Source of the DNA: Nocardioides daeguensis
Lineage (GTDB): Bacteria > Actinomycetota > Actinomycetes > Propionibacteriales > Nocardioidaceae
Reading direction: 5' to 3'
Assembly (NCBI RefSeq): GCF_019192965.1
Contig: NZ_JAHTKU010000001.1
Location: forward strand, 1-64,000
Length of the DNA: 64,000 bases
Position 1 is the stretch's first letter; each line of letters starts with the position of its first letter. Shown here piece after piece: positions 63,239-64,000 of the stretch. A program made the position numbers and the translations under genes. The notes beneath the pieces are model-generated. The model was not told where the DNA came from. It was given only the letters and a program-made list of their open reading frames with translations, and ran no database searches.

Positions 63239-63905
63239 GGTCTCCTCCTCGGCTCGGGAGTCGGCTCGGGAGTCGGCTCGGGAGTCGGCTCGGGAGTCGG
63301 CTCGGGAGTCGGCTCGGGAACAAGGACGCCGCGAGGGCAACGAGGGACGGGTGCAGGGCGGCGAGCGTCTCGGGCTCGTCGAGGGTGATCCGCGCCGTCG
63401 CCATCTGCACGATCGCGGCGAGCAGCGCCTCGCACGCGAAGCGCGCCTGCTCGTCGCGGGCGTCGAAGAGGTGGGCGAGCGTGTCGGCCGCCTCCCGCTG
63501 GACCTCGAGCCGGCGGCGCATCACCTCCGGCCCGGCGGCGTACACCTCGACGAGGAACAGGCGGGCCCGGTCCGGGTCCTCGGCGAGCGCAGCGAGGTAG
63601 CGACCGAGCAGTTCGGAGAAGCGCTCGAGCGGCGACCCGGCGGCTCCCAGACCCTCGGCGAAGCCGGCGCGCAGCGCGTCGGTCGCCCAGCCGTAGGCGG
63701 CGATGAAGCAGTCCTGCTTGGACCCGAACTGCTGGTAGAAGGTCTCCCGCGAGACACCGGCCCGCTTGATGATCTCGGCGACCGGCGTGGCGACGTACCC
63801 GCGCTCGGCCATCGCCTCCGCCAGGGCGTGGAACATCCGCTCCCGCTGGTCGGCCGCGACGACGGCACGGCTCAGCCCGTGCCGGCCCCGCGGCAGTGTC
63901 GCCAT
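63213..63905 (-). CDS. TetR-family regulator with repeat-encoded C terminus
   Basis: The 230-residue TetR protein has an N-terminal helix-turn-helix TPVAEIIKRAGVSRETFYQQFGSKQDCF cut at about 40-67 and a C-terminal ligand domain with RFSELLGRYLAALAEDPDRA. The last about 30 residues include (LPSR)n repeats encoded by a 12-bp tandem repeat (63251-63320), then RGGDHVVACSRP. ATG at 63905 is chosen over TTG at 63941, which would put the coding region over the operator palindrome. It is translated ahead of the SDR and CMD-like genes and probably controls them. Confidence 0.87.
   Translation of the reverse strand: MATLPRGRHGLSRAVVAADQRERMFHALAEAMAERGYVATPVAEIIKRAGVSRETFYQQFGSKQDCFIAAYGWATDALRAGFAEGLGAAGSPLERFSELLGRYLAALAEDPDRARLFLVEVYAAGPEVMRRRLEVQREAADTLAHLFDARDEQARFACEALLAAIVQMATARITLDEPETLAALHPSLVALAASLFPSRLPSRLPSRLPSRLPSRLPSRGGDHVVACSRP
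63251..63320. repeat. 12-bp tandem repeat at the tetR 3' end
   Basis: Five perfect copies of GGCTCGGGAGTC plus a partial sixth. Read in the TetR frame they give (LPSR)n; one other frame reads SRAD repeats. The unit length is a multiple of three, so slippage would alter tail length without frameshift. Confidence 0.85.
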
Positions 63906-63920
63906 GCCCCGGACGCTTTC

Positions 63921-63938
63921 ACGAACATGGCTGTTCGT
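63921..63938. promoter_or_regulatory. TetR-type operator palindrome
   Basis: ACGAACATGGCTGTTCGT is an inverted repeat of 7 bp (ACGAACA/TGTTCGT) with a 4-bp centre, 15 bp upstream of the tetR start. TetR-family autoregulation from such a site is usual. The two bases around the centre allow a second G/C pairing choice. Confidence 0.65.
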
Positions 63939-63946
63939 CAATCGCC

Positions 63947-64000
63947 TCAGAGCAGCGGTCGCAGCGGGGCGAGCACCGCCTCGGTGAACTTGCGGTGCAT
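63947..64000 (-). CDS. Partial gene, C-terminal 17 residues
   Basis: At the right edge the minus strand reads MHRKFTEAVLAPLRPLL followed by TGA. The reading frame runs off the edge. Nothing identifies the protein; the stop is only 8 bp from the tetR operator, so tetR starts directly downstream of it. Confidence 0.45.
   Translation of the reverse strand: MHRKFTEAVLAPLRPLL

Noticed and set aside
63251..63320. Possible CRISPR array at the tetR 3' end
   Set aside because: The units are contiguous 12-bp repeats with no spacers, so it is a simple tandem repeat.

Overview
The window comes from a high-GC actinobacterium, most likely a Nocardioides-type member of the Propionibacteriales. Pointers are the frequent GTG starts with 4-bp stop/start overlaps, a KstR-controlled steroid regulon with an Mce importer, actinobacterial rRNA leader signals, and dispersed palindromes beginning GGTGGTCGAG. 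The species call is inference. No tRNA, CRISPR array, insertion sequence or prophage is visible. Most of the content is chromosomal core or catabolic genes.

Layout. (1) 1-283: 5' end of a 16S rRNA gene on the minus strand with its leader and promoter. (2) 442-10150: a complete arginine operon on the minus strand in the order argC-ACT protein-argJ-argB-argD-argF-(small ORF)-argR-argG-NUDIX-argH, with an ARG box at the argC start. A decapitated ABC-transporter ATPase remnant (10238-10384) abuts pheT. (3) 10398-18614: pheST, a DinB-like protein, a soluble PAS histidine kinase, a SpoU methyltransferase, the infC-rpmI-rplT operon with an ATC start and structured leader, and an SseB-like protein. 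(4) 18649-21345 on the plus strand: a D-threonine-aldolase-like PLP enzyme, a P-loop kinase-like protein and an aldose epimerase. (5) 21362-26640: PH-like protein, hisG, hisE, then ribH-ribBA-ribE-ribD (transcribed from ribD) behind an FMN riboswitch. (6) 27519-46665: steroid side-chain genes, kstR, lipid and steroid dehydrogenases, a ferredoxin and its reductase, with a glycosyltransferase/methyltransferase cluster between fadE34 and kstR. (7) 46663-57046: a full mce4-type operon. (8) 57228-64000: ion channel, MFS transporter, uvrB, and a TetR-SDR-carboxymuconolactone decarboxylase set.

The most notable part is the steroid locus. Five good KstR operators (pattern TNNAACNNGTTNNA, one of them with a single end mismatch) and one degenerate one lie at 32182, 34574 (degenerate), 38530, 42484, 46652 and 57106. 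They sit in front of the side-chain cleavage operon, the FadE34-like dehydrogenase, kstR itself, the ferredoxin reductase operon and the mce4 operon. Together these genes would import cholesterol-like sterols (YrbE4AB/Mce4A-F), dehydrogenate side-chain CoA thioesters (ChsE1-ChsE2, FadE34), hydrate them (ChsH1/ChsH2) and cleave them by retro-aldol reaction (Ltp2 with a DUF35 partner). Compared with the Mycobacterium tuberculosis igr locus, two partners (FadE28 and FadE29) are fused into one 719-residue protein, while ChsH2 is split into separate MaoC and DUF35 proteins. Ring-degradation genes (kstD, ksh, hsa) are not in the window.

Caveats. All assignments are by reading translated sequence and motifs; no database search was run. 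Starts were chosen by overlap, ribosome-binding site or family length and could shift by a few codons.
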